NCBI RefSeq assembly: GCF_028769735.1
Contig: NC_088172.1
Span: 70,208,631-70,272,630, forward strand
Source: Zonotrichia leucophrys gambelii
Taxonomy: Eukaryota; Chordata; Aves; Passeriformes; Passerellidae
DNA: 64,000 nt
Direction of reading: 5' to 3'
The position numbers and the translations under genes were made by a program. The notes under the pieces are model-generated. The model searched no databases. It was given only the letters and a program-made list of their open reading frames with translations, and had not been told where the DNA came from. This document shows positions 62,326 to 64,000 of this stretch, piece by piece; the first letter of the stretch is position 1, and the number at the start of each line of letters is the position of its first letter.

Positions 62326-63503
62326 AAAGTGCCAATTGACAGCACATTTGTCCCATGTACTAAAAATTTAACACTTTTTGCTAAGTCTGAACAAACAAGG
62401 TGCCAGAGAGGTTGACAGTTTTGCTGCATAGCTCACAAAATGGTAAAAACATAGGGGACACTTCAGAATTGTCAGAAACTGGAACAGAATGCTGCTGTAT
62501 GGAAGAAAAAATTCCGCTTCAAGCTTGATGGAACTACAAGTACCACAGAAGAATCTTAAAGTCAAAAACTGGGAAAGAAAGTATACAGCTCTGAATAATG
62601 CAGTCATGACTTTTATCAAGTCAGCACACTCAAGTAAAGAACAAAGCAAGAGTTGGTAACAAACAGGTAACAGTGAGAAATGGAAAATAAAACAGTGTGG
62701 TTTTAAACAGGGGAGGCAACTGAATCAGACATGTCTGTGCCACTTCATGAAGCATTATAACTTCAAGAATTAGCACCAAGAAAGAACAACCAGACTTTCC
62801 AGGAAGGAATCACTCCTGTCTTAGGAAAGTAAAACTAACAGGATGGGAAAAGTCCATGTATTATCCTGGATATGAAACAGATCACCTGGTGAAGGAGTGA
62901 TGCTACTTCTCAAAGAGTAGCCTGTCAAATTAGATCAGCAAGTTAACCATACCAGTCACTAATAGAACGTCTCTGTAATCTGTAATTTCAATAAAAAGGA
63001 GAGAAAATAGAGCATTAGGGACTATGTTACTAGCTGCCTAAGATGGTGACAGCGACTGCAGTGCTATCATTGATAGCTCTATGGTGCCAGCTCTCTACCT
63101 CATTGAAGGCAGAGTGTCAGGAAACAATGGTAGTATGAAATTTCAGTTACCCCCCCCAAAGAACAGCACAACACTAAACCAGAATTTTTAGATGTAAGTA
63201 ACATCATCTTCAGGGATCAGCTCATTCAGGAATGCAGAAGAAAATAGTAAAATTTTAGTTTGCCCTAACCCGTGTACAGGATCCAGTTCAGATATTACCA
63301 CTGAAGAGATGCTTCAAGAGTAATCAAAACAGAGTTAACAATGTTGAAGGGGAAAAAAGCCAAAGATTCTCTACAGCACTTCATAGTTCCAAAACAGAAG
63401 AATGAACATAAAATGGAAGCTCGTTCAAAACATTTAATGAACTGAAAAACTGTCCAAAAGTCTTTTGATCCAATTAAGAAATCTATTAAAGGAACACAGA
63501 ATG

Positions 63504-63562
63504 AATTGGGACTGTTTTCTTTGGTCTTCTTTAATAGAAGACCAAAGAAGACAGTCCCAATT
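63504..63562. repeat. 27-bp-arm hairpin with 5-nt loop
   Basis: The left arm (63504-63530, starting AATTGGGACTGT) and the right arm (63536-63562, ending ACAGTCCCAATT) pair over 27 positions with a single non-Watson-Crick position, around the loop TTAAT. In a plus-strand RNA that position would be a G-U wobble; in the LTBP1-sense RNA it would be A-C. Weaker pairing continues outside the arms. It could be a fold-back template-switch mutation, a tiny palindromic element or a small-RNA-like hairpin. Confidence 0.85.
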
Positions 63563-63815
63563 AATTCTTCTCATCTAAGTTCGCAAATGCACTTAGAAAG
63601 GTTCTTAAACCTTTCTTTCTGAGGGATTCTCAGGATCTGTTTCAGATTGAAGCACAAGAGAAGGAGGCTGAACTGACAGGCAACACTAATAAATCATTCA
63701 ACCAGAAAATTCTCATACAAAACTTGTGGAAGTTAAAACAAGATTCTACCTATTCTCTCTATTTTGTAGTACTCTAGGCAAGATAACACCAAATAGAGAA
63801 GAATACAGTAACTTT

Positions 63816-63830
63816 CAACAACAACAACAA
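63816..63830 (+). repeat. (CAA)5 microsatellite
   Basis: There are five CAA units in intronic sequence, a simple repeat only. Confidence 0.85.
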
Positions 63831-64000
63831 ACTCCACATCAAAATTAGACGGGCGTTAGCTTTCCTTAGTGTTCATGTGCAACACAGGTTTTTCGTACAG
63901 ACTGTTGCAATTCATGCACGATGCCTGGAGAGGTTAATCAAACACAGTAAGCTCTTAAGAGACTGACTGGAATCTCAACAGAGCTGTTTTCTCTCTCTTG

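Larger units (their letters stand above)
1..64000 (-). other. LTBP1: LTBP1 gene, internal part, exons and introns, open at both ends
   Basis: LTBP1 is a secreted extracellular-matrix glycoprotein. It binds the latency-associated peptide of TGF-beta and anchors the latent complex to fibrillin and fibronectin. Four minus-strand exons match the N-terminal third of the protein as I remember it from mammals: a Q/H/K-rich linker, a four-cysteine module, a non-calcium EGF-like domain, and the linker leading to the first Cys of the hybrid domain. All have AG/GT boundaries and their phases chain correctly across about 40 kb. The large first exon of the long isoform, its first EGF-like exon, and everything after the hybrid domain start are not in the window. 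Identity comes from near word-for-word matches in several blocks, so I am very sure of the gene. Confidence 0.97.
43591..64000 (-). other. LTBP1 intron upstream of exon A (partial, over 20 kb)
   Basis: No further LTBP1 exon was recognised here. The exons for the first EGF-like module and the signal peptide of LTBP-1L must lie beyond the right end, or are too short or diverged for me to see. The intron holds a 1.9-kb CR1 (45722-47585), a CR1 tail (about 62088-62325), an (AT)n tract, hairpins at 58449-58476 and 63504-63562, and a GC-richer patch at 57290-57660. Other stretches are plain AT-rich sequence. Confidence 0.8.

Noticed and set aside
1..64000. tRNA, rRNA, CRISPR arrays, bacterial operons or intact viral genes
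   Set aside because: No cloverleaf, repeat-spacer array, ribosomal core or intact gag/pol/env frames were seen. The sequence is vertebrate intronic DNA.

Overview
The window is vertebrate nuclear DNA, almost certainly from a bird and probably a songbird. It is AT-rich, gene-poor and intron-like. It contains CR1 LINE fragments in both orientations, the dominant avian retrotransposon, two LTRs that resemble avian ERVL-type elements, and a handful of small exons with canonical splice sites. There are no operons, CRISPR arrays or recognisable tRNA or rRNA genes. The passerine guess rests only on the style of the LTRs.

The only host gene I can support is LTBP1 (latent TGF-beta binding protein 1). 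It is transcribed on the minus strand, so it reads from high to low coordinates, and it runs off both ends of the window. Four coding exons are visible, in transcription order: exon A (43590-43415, linker of the long-isoform N-terminus), exon B (25831-25664, four-cysteine module), exon C (6773-6549, EGF-like domain) and exon D (3173-2896, linker plus the start of the hybrid/8-Cys domain). All have AG/GT boundaries. Reading phases join without a break: A ends in phase 1, B is 1-1, C is 1-1, and D is 1-0.

The most interesting locus is around exon B. The same exon, extended upstream to an ATG at 25886, encodes the signal peptide and mature N-terminus of the short isoform LTBP-1S. It is therefore both an internal exon of the long isoform and a first exon driven by an internal promoter (about 25890-26560). 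The pyrimidine tract of the long-isoform splice acceptor is the DNA that encodes the hydrophobic core of the short-isoform signal peptide. A TATA-like box, a 12-bp E-box-like palindrome, an octamer motif, a 20-bp perfect palindrome and two possible upstream ORFs lie upstream.

The rest is intron. 1-2895: intron downstream of D, with one copy of a 109-bp repeat. 3174-6548: intron C/D, with the second copy. 6774-25663: large intron B/C, holding a solo LTR (14182-14770), a possible old hAT-like relic (16002-16292), a 1.28-kb LTR element with 5-bp target duplications (16512-17794) and a CR1 3' end (about 21590-21955). 25832-43414: intron A/B, with the short-isoform promoter and two CR1 fragments. 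43591-64000: intron upstream of A, with a 1.9-kb CR1 carrying decayed reverse-transcriptase frames, another CR1 tail and two striking hairpins. I do not see a wholly new gene system. The dual-use exon and the unexplained repeats and hairpins are the best candidates for follow-up.
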